Part shown: piece after piece, positions 24,201 through 29,253 of the stretch
How the letters are laid out: the number at the start of each line of letters is the position of its first letter
Position numbering within the stretch: position 1 is the stretch's first letter
Source of the DNA: a virus
Virus record (IMG/VR): IMGVR_UViG_3300027712_000047
Span: 1-50,657 of that record
Length of the DNA: 50,657 bases
Reading direction: 5' to 3' (one strand)
Notes under the pieces: model-generated
The model's input: the letters and a program-made list of their open reading frames with translations, nothing else
Database searches by the model: none
Told to the model about the DNA's origin: nothing
Position numbers and translations under genes: made by a program

Positions 24201-24774
24201 GAAGTTAAAAAAATATGCAGCCAATAAGGTTTCATCATTTATACCAGCTGATATTAAAAAATTAACAAAAGGGGAAGGCTTACTTGCGCCTGCTGCAAAA
24301 ATAATGGGATACAATGGAGATATAGATAGCGAAGGGAATGTAAACAAAAGAAGAGCTATTGGTTTTATTGAGAATATAGAAATGAATATTCCTGGGGTAA
24401 GAGAAAGCCAAGTCCCATTAGATTATAAAAAAATAAGAGCAGATGCAAGGGCTAAGATAGAAGACCAATTACATAGAGGAAGGGATTGGATTGATGTATC
24501 TGATAACCTTAAGAACAAAGCCAAATTTAGTGATGAAAGTATAGGGGAAGTAATTAATGATTCAAGGCTACCAACAAAAGTAAAGCAATTTAAAAATGCT
24601 GGAGCTGAGGCACAACTTAAACTTTGGACATTGTATGGCGAGGGGAAGAGAGAAGAACTTAAGCAATACTTGAAAGATGAAAATGCATTTAAAATAGCAA
24701 TTGAAGACCACCCTGAATTATTAAAAGAAGCTAAATACAGAAGAGCATATAACAACATAAAAAATAACAGATAA
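12256..24774 (+). CDS. Giant polyvalent virion protein (metalloprotease, ART-like, GNAT and other effector domains)
   Basis: 4172 residues, about a quarter of the window. Visible in order: two GYFKDxAEF repeats (about 33-75); a zincin motif HEIFH at 1016-1020; an EVQSDWGQSGKKQG segment near 1812 typical of large polyvalent protein-associated domains; KFKDWFGDW near 2296 followed by VYYHGTS, the start of a polyvalent ADP-ribosyltransferase-like fold; a GNAT-like segment near 2538 (RGQRTGNGSAIM, FYEKFGF); FRAVHDYFGHSTEG and SETRGQNS near 2850; long coiled coils at about 3000-3600; and hydrophobic helices after 3600. The motif QFSK/QFSV recurs between domains. Proteins of this class are carried in the virion and injected with the DNA, where the domains act on the host. 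Catalytic activity of each domain is inferred. Confidence 0.8.
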   Translation: MPDINQDTPIESTQEPVQDNIKDFYNSDVAGKGYFKDEAEFRTFISDPKNSNDYFKSEVSDKGYFKDAAEFDSFLGVKKKDGSSISTIASSPSESPSGLDKFNTDTFSQGNTTPKEPNLDPFNVYNQLVTERAAKKTADMPISAGTGAPGITTPYDNTKLKDLEFEMANSSYDEKDIKAISELPEVVKRSKDFNAQGLLDLKKTNPTQFGREIAHYTWGGELANAMALKAKDATDKNNPLFDFNTQIAPHIQANLDYAGSRENNKYLRDKINEFFADDESTRKKLLTSLSVDAAANYDGRTAGTEKAITADPRSSYLNKNQILALNLLEDTNPEQAAQFNSLSVNKNTLDPQSKLGYEDVARKLEVDGLSKQITGIDGAMADIKNNEARTNEDVDRYNSLLTKRKTLTTEYSQIQSGENKSYTAIARFDSQLEGQDIMGLQNHTGFPRFIAKTAQSIGNAIIGTGNLIASLGRDDSDNYKAQLFALGHDKLNERDTHLIPSNSGMNNGNYAITKNFKKTVEDIMHSDKTEEEKLIAYRDAKLKAPNDTWFIPSDPKLNMSFKAAAYGISDMISMLVPIMATEGLGSIAGLSKLGTAGEMTNTFISMISSTYQENYAGAIKEGDGSPELTALRRTAIQGAFFAGLKTPQAIRGVFKVESAIGDAIKSLTDTEIEAVMSKTALSESVMGGLKASGSMSIAGTGAEIINAKLDDKELDPALMIKQVGYEFAKNFLTFSLAGLGFKAVTGNLKPEFNSAIFSAAADPDGMNKVIDTQLSQGKITEVQAKEMKANVTKFSKIFDNTEFIDKDGKFLNPKKASELFAVKLRKMGIEEFLKSDIPEDMRTKADAEYKKTKAEEDNIYGQQSDKKDGSGETEMTEEEAIDSFTPEEKQTYLDHITNGDIDSADAMIEAKINPPKAKVFTENNIDEVDQLDQTGKRAKILFGIKQLFSSVKGLVSETTGNSLSLHIHDDPASFQKAADAFGASSSDASKGKGFYMSNSGEIHINMNNATPETLSHEIFHPVLEFIAANNPEMLNTLYDGLKTIGADKYQAKADASYVGEVTRKKEAITDFIAHVADGTIKLDASNYEAVRNYIAKVLDTIGVNKVLDALGIEGMKIVSENYTTEGAEALKNLATTVSSKFKTGEDISTRDLKASGFVSSDGQDLTNHDVQFSVQNDFSDRQTKTTFRYIENTEDFDALKAGGFITNDKKLDDFKGKYIFLHSPDNAFTGDILKNGEMLIKGNGGVYYPIKFHKDGYFWASTEGAATSMARLLNETLAMNPDGKIYMGLTSAPADKLLSSTTASNGVLDFFSSKVLDNNIKLSEATLKKALITAAKDIKEKKTRIVDKKTKEPILDKNGDFTYSSKKIGLGLSEVNNKMFIDDIRTMIKKVLNPDNSTFADRKNFTEELINNVVDGMKGKKSEQLLGNFLKNGLYNGDFKGETKGGFKLSKANVIQSLSHMLSEPMLRGEGTGKVYAIIELGGKVEPVRSDKHESYPMAIKAVDMNQKVKLHILQDRMPWNEHFADPETGTNIKSDREKQVYPTSGVTIKALKMVGKSAEAVPQFSKNPNTELVDGFYSPIEDGINELKQEKGTGEQMLAMIKKGKGITKDELEYTGIEEWLKTQKSVTKPEILDYLKKNRIEIKDVTKGTKETKWEEQDGGLVAKVDNGYAHITVDRDGSTYLKMPNENADKLFLNEDDAKEYVDEHVSKKNGSTKYDKYTLPGGENYKEVLITLPGKDMKLQDKVLELEKIYESDGSNYNRSELDLAKSELEKSNEVSYRSSHYSEPNILAHLRMNTRVDAEGKKVLHVEEVQSDWGQSGKKQGFAGEEFDKKLNDLNQTYDKKEKLQQDELNTETARMKELLIRRGELGLQQNSSSSEEQEFKKGITLRTKKIDNEIYRFENALDKVKNNREYNQINTEIEKLIAEKNNIKWFIEYNKSNIIESSENIEKIEQSINTTKRDRKYQVEGLKNTVISKAPYVTKTDAWVKLSLKKALQEAVAQGVDKVSWTTGEQQFGRWGSEEINWKTIQKPVGGDIVIKDIENAPVIRGNKIVNLASIGEGLDPKSEIQRIADKWGLKPDDFEFKAARGKWEISLNEQTDAEAFAGNEAGSIDRRYENGTIITSKEDLEKRIQRVIGRDKTKEDVKKLTDRVWERMLVENSGTSMPRKEGMQSFYGEGTQGGMVGKVFKQLVKDLTGKEGVITESEIDNGGKYKKGDYSLSRNSQTNIWEVLKDGRILVFEGTHTEASTELIRLRDERFSTTQPSIEITPELKAAVEEGVPQFSKEQTNSEKFKDWFGDWKNDPKNASKAVDSNGEPKVYYHGTSKDVDYKKFNINRNGAWFSDDPKEASNYAAENDSQRTVKEYPWDKTGIDKNSAARVFPVYLDIKKLANYSKDVPIDLQAKLRGTYAYKKVQGDIFTYLNQNFKAGEQKYDGIDMGGGILVVLDKATQIKSAIGNNGEFSKTNDKIQFSKEEVKPTNKTESFFNDAEVMFPNDDIRGGYAVTNESGKQIGRVKMSEIDDNTIKIDEVVSEKRGQRTGNGSAIMKMVVDNADKNNVKLILTPNLIGEMKAKGFETADKLRSFYEKFGFVKDKGKATMTREPKIIETKEEVKPTEEENKVIGNLGNQNNNVNLQNGKDKGQNKRTGTLEKNTEQVRYNGTDVIGQRSRPESEKAASRKEAKEKISSPDTNASLKAANDYNKSAGLPEIQTHEFKPSDKDAQTKIGETYQQLQDVTSPDYKETELERQIFDGYKSKHPELFEKSDIKSYKDLVEKSYAELAKEADAQFKSLPIKVEFHEGDHNYESSAEMLDDVHNFGHLWVFKGGDDHTLLGSKTADKNGITANDKFRAVHDYFGHSTEGYQFGKDGEENAWIEHSKMFSPLAQVALSSETRGQNSVVNYSGINDVPLEKMKTADALTKKGLSENNPEMIAAGKALLNEANNDFQFAEQKSIVLPEKYTDAKKYFKEQSLPNKEVKPTETPQFSKESEDKLKDLLKRGKITKKEYDSAIFKMNNDFVTSTKNKQVEEDRKKMFNTEMVEKAGQETWGETFDRAKEKVDTGQFKPSTLVNEILKEPRPISAEENAILLYDRARLFNERLQALSNIERAYKNKSNDIEELQFDLAVIEEKINNNDEASTLAGTETGRALAARAMMIAQDYTLPNLLRRYKAGASWKGKFNELTKEQEDRIKGYADTIADLQNKLEKAQKNEVKTNLTNAVNEAKKAVAKKAVTKGDTGSDAHIARKSSIIARMMAIKNGIEDTNKPQFSKDYADEIPEEYHGAVKDLFKEYVSSGATDPNEIIDNMHTDLQPVIDKLSVRGIRDFISQYGVVKEMSKDALDISLRDMRRQLTLISKIEDAENDIRPLKTGLQRDEPSNEVRNYQQKLNDAIKKANFKDADSEKSYKSALDGIKKRLSNQITDLENQINTGERRDNVSKVEYDAQANDLVVARDILKKVIEDQDKQSGVYDANRIKKTENALGRAITKIQARIRNNELEVTKNEGPTSNHIELLKDIKKQYSVELLNLQKEAGIIEKRKLAAYKNNVNKRIGDYEERIKNKDYSKKSIQAQVLDTESMDLKKKLEDVKFQYERDRLKHEMDNEPQSKKNMRKFLKIQRSILLSSIAGAGKIATSAGYLMMTKPLEELAGSVLRHIPGIKKIAEGAPREGGGFNPRAEALAITKIFSSKTKLADGTEVSTTLNDLKRIWQGNKGELETSFSKKVVSPQEHDFFGQIHAMLKYLPKQSEVYRSMEIRFEHAIKNGEDISDPSVYGRIVSEAVIDGNRTIFMGENMVVGGYKSIINYFDREDKSGTTSTVLRFLFPIVKVPSNYIKSSAEYLAGAPIAVTKALWTGVDNLDPSEKDTFMRLLKKQSVGAAFFALGYFGSASIGGYYTGKRKEGDVKDGEIRIFGHDVPKFLAHAPIMEVMQFGATIRRLTDAQKEKGETPSYINATATAGLDLIKESPFITAGTDITEAAQGEEKLKKYAANKVSSFIPADIKKLTKGEGLLAPAAKIMGYNGDIDSEGNVNKRRAIGFIENIEMNIPGVRESQVPLDYKKIRADARAKIEDQLHRGRDWIDVSDNLKNKAKFSDESIGEVINDSRLPTKVKQFKNAGAEAQLKLWTLYGEGKREELKQYLKDENAFKIAIEDHPELLKEAKYRRAYNNIKNNR

Positions 24775-24950
24775 TGAGTAACGTAACAAAAGGATGGAAA
24801 ACAACTTCCATAGGTGTAGTTGTAATTGGAGCAGCAATTGCTAGTGTATTTACAGGCAAAGCTGACTGGACTGGAGCTTCTATAGCTATAGCCACAGGAA
24901 TAGGATTAGTATTTGCTCCAGATACTATTATAGATAAAATTACAAAATGA
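24774..24950 (+). CDS. Small holin-like membrane protein
   Basis: 58 residues, shorter than usual ORF cut-offs. Two hydrophobic segments, about 12-26 (SIGVVVIGAAIASVF) and 34-48 (GASIAIATGIGLVFA), are separated by the turn TGKADW. ATG 24774 overlaps the last base of the giant gene, and its stop overlaps the lysozyme start by 4 nt. Small two-span proteins placed directly before an endolysin are holins in many Bacteroidetes phages. It would time lysis by opening the inner membrane. Confidence 0.7.
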   Translation: MSNVTKGWKTTSIGVVVIGAAIASVFTGKADWTGASIAIATGIGLVFAPDTIIDKITK

Positions 24951-25582
24951 TAATATCTCAAAAATCAATTGATGCAATTGTATACTTTGAGGTCAGCTCC
25001 CCTGCTGTTTATGTAAAGAGCTACCAACACCCTACATGGCCAGGTGGCGCAAGCGGTATTACTATAGGTATAGGGTATGACCTTGGATTTAATACAAAGG
25101 CGCAAATCGCAGCGGACTGGAGTAAACTTCCTGCCGATACAATTACTGCACTGCAAAGTGTTGCTGGCTTGAATAATACAAAAGCGCATGATGCTCTTCA
25201 TTCAGTATCATCTTTAGTTATTCCATTAAATATAGCTGAGGATGTATTTCTAAATAAGACATTAAAAAGGTTTGCTGGACAGGTAGAATCTGCTTATCCA
25301 AGTGTAGATGATTTAATGCCTGATGCTGCTGGTGCTCTCCTATCCCTTGTATTCAATAGAGGGGCTAATACAGACTCTAGTAGTGATAGGCGAAAGGAGA
25401 TGTTCAACATCAAAGCGCTAGTCGTAAACAAGGACTACAAGGGCATTGCGGAGCAGTTAAGAAACATGAAAAGATTGTGGGGTAAAGATGCTCAAGGATT
25501 ACTTGATAGAAGGGATAAGGAAGCTAGTATGGTAGAGAACTCAATTCGGGAGTATAAGCACGAAGAGCTACACACTCTTTAG
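24947..25582 (+). CDS. Lysozyme-type endolysin
   Basis: 211 residues. IDAIVYFEVSSP places a likely catalytic Glu at 15, followed by YQHPTWPGGASGITIGIGYDLG, a signature of the phage GH24-like lysozymes that begin E, then HPxWPGGxSGxTIGxGYDxG. A second conserved part is LLSLVFNRGANT. There is no signal peptide, so export needs the holin just upstream. It cleaves cell-wall glycan. The 3' end overlaps, convergently, a small minus-strand gene by 15 nt. Confidence 0.82.
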   Translation: MIISQKSIDAIVYFEVSSPAVYVKSYQHPTWPGGASGITIGIGYDLGFNTKAQIAADWSKLPADTITALQSVAGLNNTKAHDALHSVSSLVIPLNIAEDVFLNKTLKRFAGQVESAYPSVDDLMPDAAGALLSLVFNRGANTDSSSDRRKEMFNIKALVVNKDYKGIAEQLRNMKRLWGKDAQGLLDRRDKEASMVENSIREYKHEELHTL

Positions 25583-25738
25583 CTTCTTCTCATTGCTTAG
25601 TATTATTCTCTCCTTCCCTTTTTCTGAAAGGTTTAAGGAATTTGTGATATACTGAAATCTACGCTTATCTTCTTTAGTTAGGTCTGGATGATTATTTATG
25701 CTATAAATCACATCTTGCATTGGTATATATGTTTCCAT
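25568..25738 (-). CDS. Small hypothetical protein at the end of the replication operon
   Basis: 56 residues, METYIPMQDVIYSINNHP then DLTKEDKRRFQYI: hydrophilic, helical and basic at the C-terminus. It is the last gene of the minus-strand operon and overlaps the lysozyme 3' end tail to tail. No family recognised. Codon use and its 11-nt spacing from the upstream gene support a real gene. Confidence 0.5.
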   Translation of the reverse strand: METYIPMQDVIYSINNHPDLTKEDKRRFQYITNSLNLSEKGKERIILSNEKKLKSV

Positions 25739-25749
25739 TATTTGTTTTG

Positions 25750-25974
25750 CTAATAGGTTTTTTTGTAGTATAATTCTCCACTAGCCAATTTTCTATTAAT
25801 CTCAAATGCTTCGTCTATATCACAAGATTTATATCCAACTTCAAAAGCATCTACTATCTGCTCTTTTTCTTTTTCAATAAAAGGAGCAAACATATTTGTA
25901 TCAAGATTAATAAATGGGTTGTTTTTAATTTCTTTTGTTAATATTTCAATTAACTCTTGCATTGCTGTTTTCAT
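25750..25974 (-). CDS. Small hypothetical acidic protein
   Basis: 74 residues starting MKTAMQELIEILTKE, helical and acidic (FIEKEKEQIVDAFEVGY, CDIDEAFEINRK). Its ATG overlaps the stop of the tiny membrane-protein gene as TAATG. The string KEQIVDAFEVGY-D is familiar from small proteins near replication genes in Bacteroidetes phages, but no function is known to me. Confidence 0.6.
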   Translation of the reverse strand: MKTAMQELIEILTKEIKNNPFINLDTNMFAPFIEKEKEQIVDAFEVGYKSCDIDEAFEINRKLASGELYYKKTY

Positions 25975-26060
25975 TATTCATCATTTTTTAGTGGTGCGTT
26001 TATGTATTCGTATATAATCCAAATCCAAAGAAGACATATAATTCCTAAGAATATTTTCAT
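25974..26060 (-). CDS. Tiny single-span membrane protein
   Basis: 28 residues: MKIFLGIICLLWIWIIYEYI and a short charged tail. It is one hydrophobic helix with one Cys. The start overlaps the stop of the nuclease-like gene by 4 nt and its stop overlaps the next ATG, which argues it is translated. Function unknown. Confidence 0.5.
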   Translation of the reverse strand: MKIFLGIICLLWIWIIYEYINAPLKNDE

Positions 26061-26425
26061 ATGGATTTATTTAAAAGTATTCTTACTGGTACTAAAAACC
26101 CCTTAGAAAGATTGTTGTCACCACCATCTCTCATATACTCTTTGTCGAAATAAAATTTTCTACAAATGTCTTTAAGTTTATCAACCTCAAAAACGAGTGC
26201 TACACCCATTTTATCAAATTTAAAATACCAATAATTAGCAGTTGTAGTAGCAATACCAGAAGGCTTATGTCTACAAGCATATTCAATAAAAACATTGCCT
26301 GTTTTATGTGTCATCCTATCGGTCTTTACTTCAACTTTTCCGCCATTACTAAGAATATCATGAACCCAGTCTTCTCCAGTTTCTCCATATGATAGGTCGT
26401 GCGTAAAGCTTGATGAATATTTCAT
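26057..26425 (-). CDS. PD-(D/E)XK nuclease-like protein
   Basis: 122 residues. GETGEDWVHDIL, then GGKVEVKTDRM, GNVFIEYACR and KPSGIATTTANYWYF form the E...EVK...E core seen in a common phage family of restriction-like nucleases. EVK near residues 32-34 is the expected metal and catalytic triad part. It probably processes DNA branches or degrades DNA during replication. Overlaps the upstream gene by one base. Confidence 0.65.
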   Translation of the reverse strand: MKYSSSFTHDLSYGETGEDWVHDILSNGGKVEVKTDRMTHKTGNVFIEYACRHKPSGIATTTANYWYFKFDKMGVALVFEVDKLKDICRKFYFDKEYMRDGGDNNLSKGFLVPVRILLNKSI

Positions 26426-26760
26426 TATACTTCTTCGTTTAATAATGACTTCGCAAATTTTTCTACTTCTAGTCTATTATCATTAGACATATATGACATC
26501 ATCCTAGCTACCTCATCATATACTAATGTGTCTTCAAATAGTTCCTTCCTTTTTTCTTCTTGACCTCTAGGCATCTTAATTTCCAATGCTCTTTTTAAGA
26601 AATTAATCTTAACGAATATTGGGCGTATTGTTTCTTCTTTAATACCACTAAATAATTCCTTGTCAGATAGCAATGTCTCACAATAGGTATTGGCATTATT
26701 TATATTGGCATATAATAAATGAATGAGTTCAGATTGTGTTTGTGTTAATTCTATTTTCAT
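26425..26760 (-). CDS. Hypothetical helical protein
   Basis: 111 residues, almost all helix, acidic (QTQSELIHLLYANINNAN; KRALEIKMPRGQEEKRKEL). No known motif. Lies between the nuclease-like gene (1-nt overlap) and a 41-residue ORF. Likely soluble; could be an adaptor or inhibitor. No function can be supported. Confidence 0.55.
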   Translation of the reverse strand: MKIELTQTQSELIHLLYANINNANTYCETLLSDKELFSGIKEETIRPIFVKINFLKRALEIKMPRGQEEKRKELFEDTLVYDEVARMMSYMSNDNRLEVEKFAKSLLNEEV

Positions 26761-26763
26761 AAC

Positions 26764-26889
26764 TTATTCATTTATGATATTTTCTAGTTTGCTTAATGTT
26801 TGTCCAAGTACAATTCCTATTTTTAAAGTATCCCCTTCCTCTATTGCTCTAGCAAGAGCTAGGTAGATTTTCTTTATCTCCTCTTTCAT
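26764..26889 (-). CDS. Very small hypothetical protein
   Basis: 41 residues: MKEEIKKIYLALARAIEEG and then DTLKIGIVLGQTLSKLE. A short amphipathic helical protein. Its ATG overlaps the stop of the kinase gene (ATGA) and it ends 4 nt before the next gene, so translational coupling is likely. Confidence 0.5.
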   Translation of the reverse strand: MKEEIKKIYLALARAIEEGDTLKIGIVLGQTLSKLENIINE

Positions 26890-27947
26890 GCAATTTTATT
26901 TAATAAATTTTCAACTGATTGGCGAAGTGCAACTAAGTCAGATACATTTGCAATCTTGTAGTCAAAGTCCCAGTTATCTAATGCAGTTTCAGATGCGTGT
27001 GCGTTAATAGGTTTAACCCCAGAGCGGTCTATACGAATAATAATACCGCCATTTTGTTTTATTGCTAAAGCTTCGTTTTCAAAACGACAGTCAGTAATTA
27101 GAAAATTATTACTACTATATTTTTGAGCTTTGGCAATAGTGTTTAGCATAATTTCTCTTTCATTATAGGCTTTTTGATAAACTTCGGTGGCTTCTTTTTG
27201 TGACTCAAAATATCCAAGAAATTTGCTAGAATTATTATATGTAATTTTTGTCCTCCATTTCCCTTTTTCAAACGATACACCTTTGCATCCACTTGTATTA
27301 TCTTTTCTTACCCTTTGATTTGAGTTTTGAATTTCTGAACTAACCCATCTACAGTTTAAAGGATTATACGAACCATCATTATCAATTCTATCAAGCGTTA
27401 ATTCATCTGAGTAGCCGTTTGTATATGCCCAATACTTGAACTCCTCAAAAGAAGTAAGCCATGGTTCATGTACTATAATACTTCTTCCTCCATAGTCTTT
27501 ATATCTTGGATGATTACTATTGGTACACCTTTGTTTCATATTATTGTAAATGCTGAATATCCTCACTGGTCTACGACCTCGTTTATTATTAAATTTTGGG
27601 TCTTTATAATAAGTAACTATAGGCATCGATGATGTATTATTATAGTACTCAGACATTAATGAATTAACCCATGCGTTTGTGTGTAATCCATTTCTTATAG
27701 CTTCCGTTCCTAGTTTTTGGCAAAATTCTCTAACCGTCATTCCCCATTTATCCCCTAGGTTAGATTTTTTGAATTCTTGGTCTTCAAACATTTCTACTGG
27801 AATATTTGTTAGAATGGATGCTATTTGTTTTAGTCTCCCAGAGAATTTTTTAATCTGCCAATTCTTTTCTGGTTGTAGGTCTTGAATAATTCTTGCTACT
27901 TCATCCTTACCAGATGTAGCATATCCGTTTAGTCCTATGATGGCCAT
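26886..27947 (-). CDS. Deoxynucleoside monophosphate kinase interrupted in frame by an HNH/AP2 domain
   Basis: 353 residues. Residues 1-103 and about 278-353 are the two halves of a phage dNMP kinase: P-loop GYATSGKDE at 8-16, MTVREFCQKLGTEAIR, then LITDCRFENEALAIKQNGG. Between them, about 105-275, lies an HNH homing-endonuclease module: YNNMKQRCTN, YGGRSI, LDRIDNDGSYNPLNCRW and an AP2-like DNA-binding tail (SGCKGVSFEKGKW). No intein motifs (no Cys/Ser at the N-junction, no HN-C/S/T at the C-junction) are seen. The kinase supplies dNTP precursors; whether it still works with the insert is unknown. The stop overlaps the next small gene. Confidence 0.82.
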   Translation of the reverse strand: MAIIGLNGYATSGKDEVARIIQDLQPEKNWQIKKFSGRLKQIASILTNIPVEMFEDQEFKKSNLGDKWGMTVREFCQKLGTEAIRNGLHTNAWVNSLMSEYYNNTSSMPIVTYYKDPKFNNKRGRRPVRIFSIYNNMKQRCTNSNHPRYKDYGGRSIIVHEPWLTSFEEFKYWAYTNGYSDELTLDRIDNDGSYNPLNCRWVSSEIQNSNQRVRKDNTSGCKGVSFEKGKWRTKITYNNSSKFLGYFESQKEATEVYQKAYNEREIMLNTIAKAQKYSSNNFLITDCRFENEALAIKQNGGIIIRIDRSGVKPINAHASETALDNWDFDYKIANVSDLVALRQSVENLLNKIA

Positions 27948-28243
27948 TTTAAAATTGTTTTTGATTCTCTAAATTCAACTTGAGTGTCTTGTGCGTGAAG
28001 CATTAATACGAATAACTCTTGTGCTTGTGCATAGTCAATTGAAAACTTTTTATGTCCTTCAAATTTTACTACAATACCATTTCCATTATCTTCGATAGTT
28101 AATACGAGCTTATTTTTTGTATGGTCCGACCACTGTGAGGAATCTGACCTATAAAGAAATACATTCTCTTCTTTATTAATAATGTTATAATCATGAGTAA
28201 ACTCTACTTCTCCAACTAAATTATTTATGTAAACTTGTTTCAT
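27935..28243 (-). CDS. Hypothetical protein
   Basis: 102 residues: MKQVYINNLVGEVEFTHDYN, then KLVLTIEDNGNGIVVKFEGHKKFSID, split here as beta-strand runs, and a helix (QAQELFVLMLHAQDTQ). Mostly beta with acidic patches, soluble. It overlaps the kinase start by 13 nt. Family not recognised. Confidence 0.6.
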   Translation of the reverse strand: MKQVYINNLVGEVEFTHDYNIINKEENVFLYRSDSSQWSDHTKNKLVLTIEDNGNGIVVKFEGHKKFSIDYAQAQELFVLMLHAQDTQVEFRESKTILKWPS

Positions 28244-28283
28244 TGTCGTTAATTAAAGGGGAGGTTTCCCTCCCCAATTGTTT

Positions 28284-28547
28284 TTAGAATGGTGCATCTG
28301 CACTCACTTCAACTAATGACTCAGTCTTAGGAGTTGGCATCCATGTATCCAATACTACTGTACCATCATTGCCAAACTTATCGGCTTTTAGTTTAGTAGT
28401 AACTTCTACTTTAACGCTTCCGTCAGCATTTGCATTTGCTTTAAGCTCTTCAGCTAGAGCATCGATGTCTTTAATATAAATTCTAAATCCGAATTTAGAA
28501 GACTTCACGCTTGTGAATTTGTTTAAGTAAATTTTTGGCTCGCTCAT
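28284..28547 (-). CDS. Small SSB-like protein with a PF tail
   Basis: 87 residues from ATG 28547 (MSEPKIYLNKF); a longer frame from 28601 would include the promoter region and is not used. Beta-rich core (FGFRIYIKDI, VKVEVTTKLKA) with an acidic end SADAPF. A terminal acidic-PF peptide is the partner-recruiting tip of bacterial and phage single-stranded DNA-binding proteins. Its own promoter and operator, and a place between the nuclease and kinase genes, fit an SSB role in replication. Core homology is not evident, so confidence is moderate. Confidence 0.5.
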   Translation of the reverse strand: MSEPKIYLNKFTSVKSSKFGFRIYIKDIDALAEELKANANADGSVKVEVTTKLKADKFGNDGTVVLDTWMPTPKTESLVEVSADAPF

Positions 28548-28575
28548 GTTTATTGTTTTGGTTAAATAATTATTG

Positions 28576-28618
28576 TAAAGGTAAATCTTAATAGTACTCA
28601 AAGTATCTATTTTAGATA
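28576..28618 (-). promoter_or_regulatory. Operator and -7 box for the SSB-like gene
   Basis: Minus-strand TACCTTTA at 28583-28576 is one base off TAnnTTTG and lies 29 nt before ATG 28547. The perfect operator TATCTA-TTT-TAGATA is at 28604-28618, 20 nt upstream of the box, overlapping the expected -33 position. Confidence 0.6.
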
Positions 28619-28619
28619 G

Positions 28620-28952
28620 TTACCCACAAAGTTGAAAACTTTTTGCTAGAGCTCTGAATGTTTCTAAGTCCATAGCTACAATTGTGCCTTGTCTATTCTT
28701 CTTGTGAAATACAACATTCATCTTATCTTCTTTTGGCATTTTTTCAAGTACGTTGTGTATGCTGCCTAGGTTCTCTACGGCTTTCATTTGTGCGTAGAAT
28801 GGGCCAGTATAACATAGGTCAACTCCTTTGTCATCCATGTTTTTGGACTCAGACCTTGAGCTAACACAATCCTTGAATCCTAGCTCTCTAAAAAAGTCTC
28901 TGATTTGTAGCTCGTAGGTCGCCCCTTTCTTCCTTGCATTTATCTTTGGCAT
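28620..28952 (-). CDS. PD-(D/E)XK resolvase/nuclease-like protein
   Basis: 110 residues. KKGATYELQIRDFFRELGF gives the helical start with its Glu; SRSESKNMDDKGVDLCYTG and then FYAQMKAVENLG give D...xxQxK, the usual core of archaeal-type Holliday junction resolvase-like nucleases found in phages. It likely resolves branched DNA before packaging. The 5' end overlaps the next gene by 65 nt. Confidence 0.65.
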   Translation of the reverse strand: MPKINARKKGATYELQIRDFFRELGFKDCVSSRSESKNMDDKGVDLCYTGPFYAQMKAVENLGSIHNVLEKMPKEDKMNVVFHKKNRQGTIVAMDLETFRALAKSFQLCG

Positions 28953-29253
28953 ATCTTGTATAAATTTTGTTTGTTGTTATAAATTCTAATATGGTTTCCC
29001 AGCTAACTTTAGAATGAAATGTTGTTTCATAGAATATCTTGTTATTAGATGGGTCTACTAGATAGTACTTTACATTTGGCTGAACCTCTTGCTCAGTTAC
29101 TAATCTAAAATCATCATTACCTATAGGCTCTTCTTCATAACATCTTATTTGTCCACCGCTTCTATGTTCTTTCCATCTTATCTTAAAAGCCTGCTGCGAT
29201 GTACTTGTTGTAATCTGTCGGCTGGTTGATGAACTTTGTTTGGTCTTGGCCAT
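28888..29253 (-). CDS. Hypothetical protein with long overlaps at both ends
   Basis: 121 residues: a Ser/Thr-rich start (KTKQSSSTSRQITTSTS), then FKIRWKEHRSGGQIRCYEEE and a mixed C-terminal half. There is only one possible Met start, so the first 71 nt overlap the end of the primase-helicase gene and the last 65 nt overlap the nuclease gene, in other frames. Function unknown. The Ser/Thr head is encoded by the overlap and may be a by-product of it. Confidence 0.55.
   Translation of the reverse strand: MAKTKQSSSTSRQITTSTSQQAFKIRWKEHRSGGQIRCYEEEPIGNDDFRLVTEQEVQPNVKYYLVDPSNNKIFYETTFHSKVSWETILEFITTNKIYTRYAKDKCKEERGDLRATNQRLF

Noticed and set aside
24423-25201. Minus-strand frames at the end of the giant gene and lysozyme
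   Set aside because: They are antisense to genes with clear family signatures and lack leaders.
26886-27947. Intein in the kinase
   Set aside because: No Cys/Ser at the first junction and no HN followed by C/S/T at the second; the insert reads as a plain HNH-AP2 domain.
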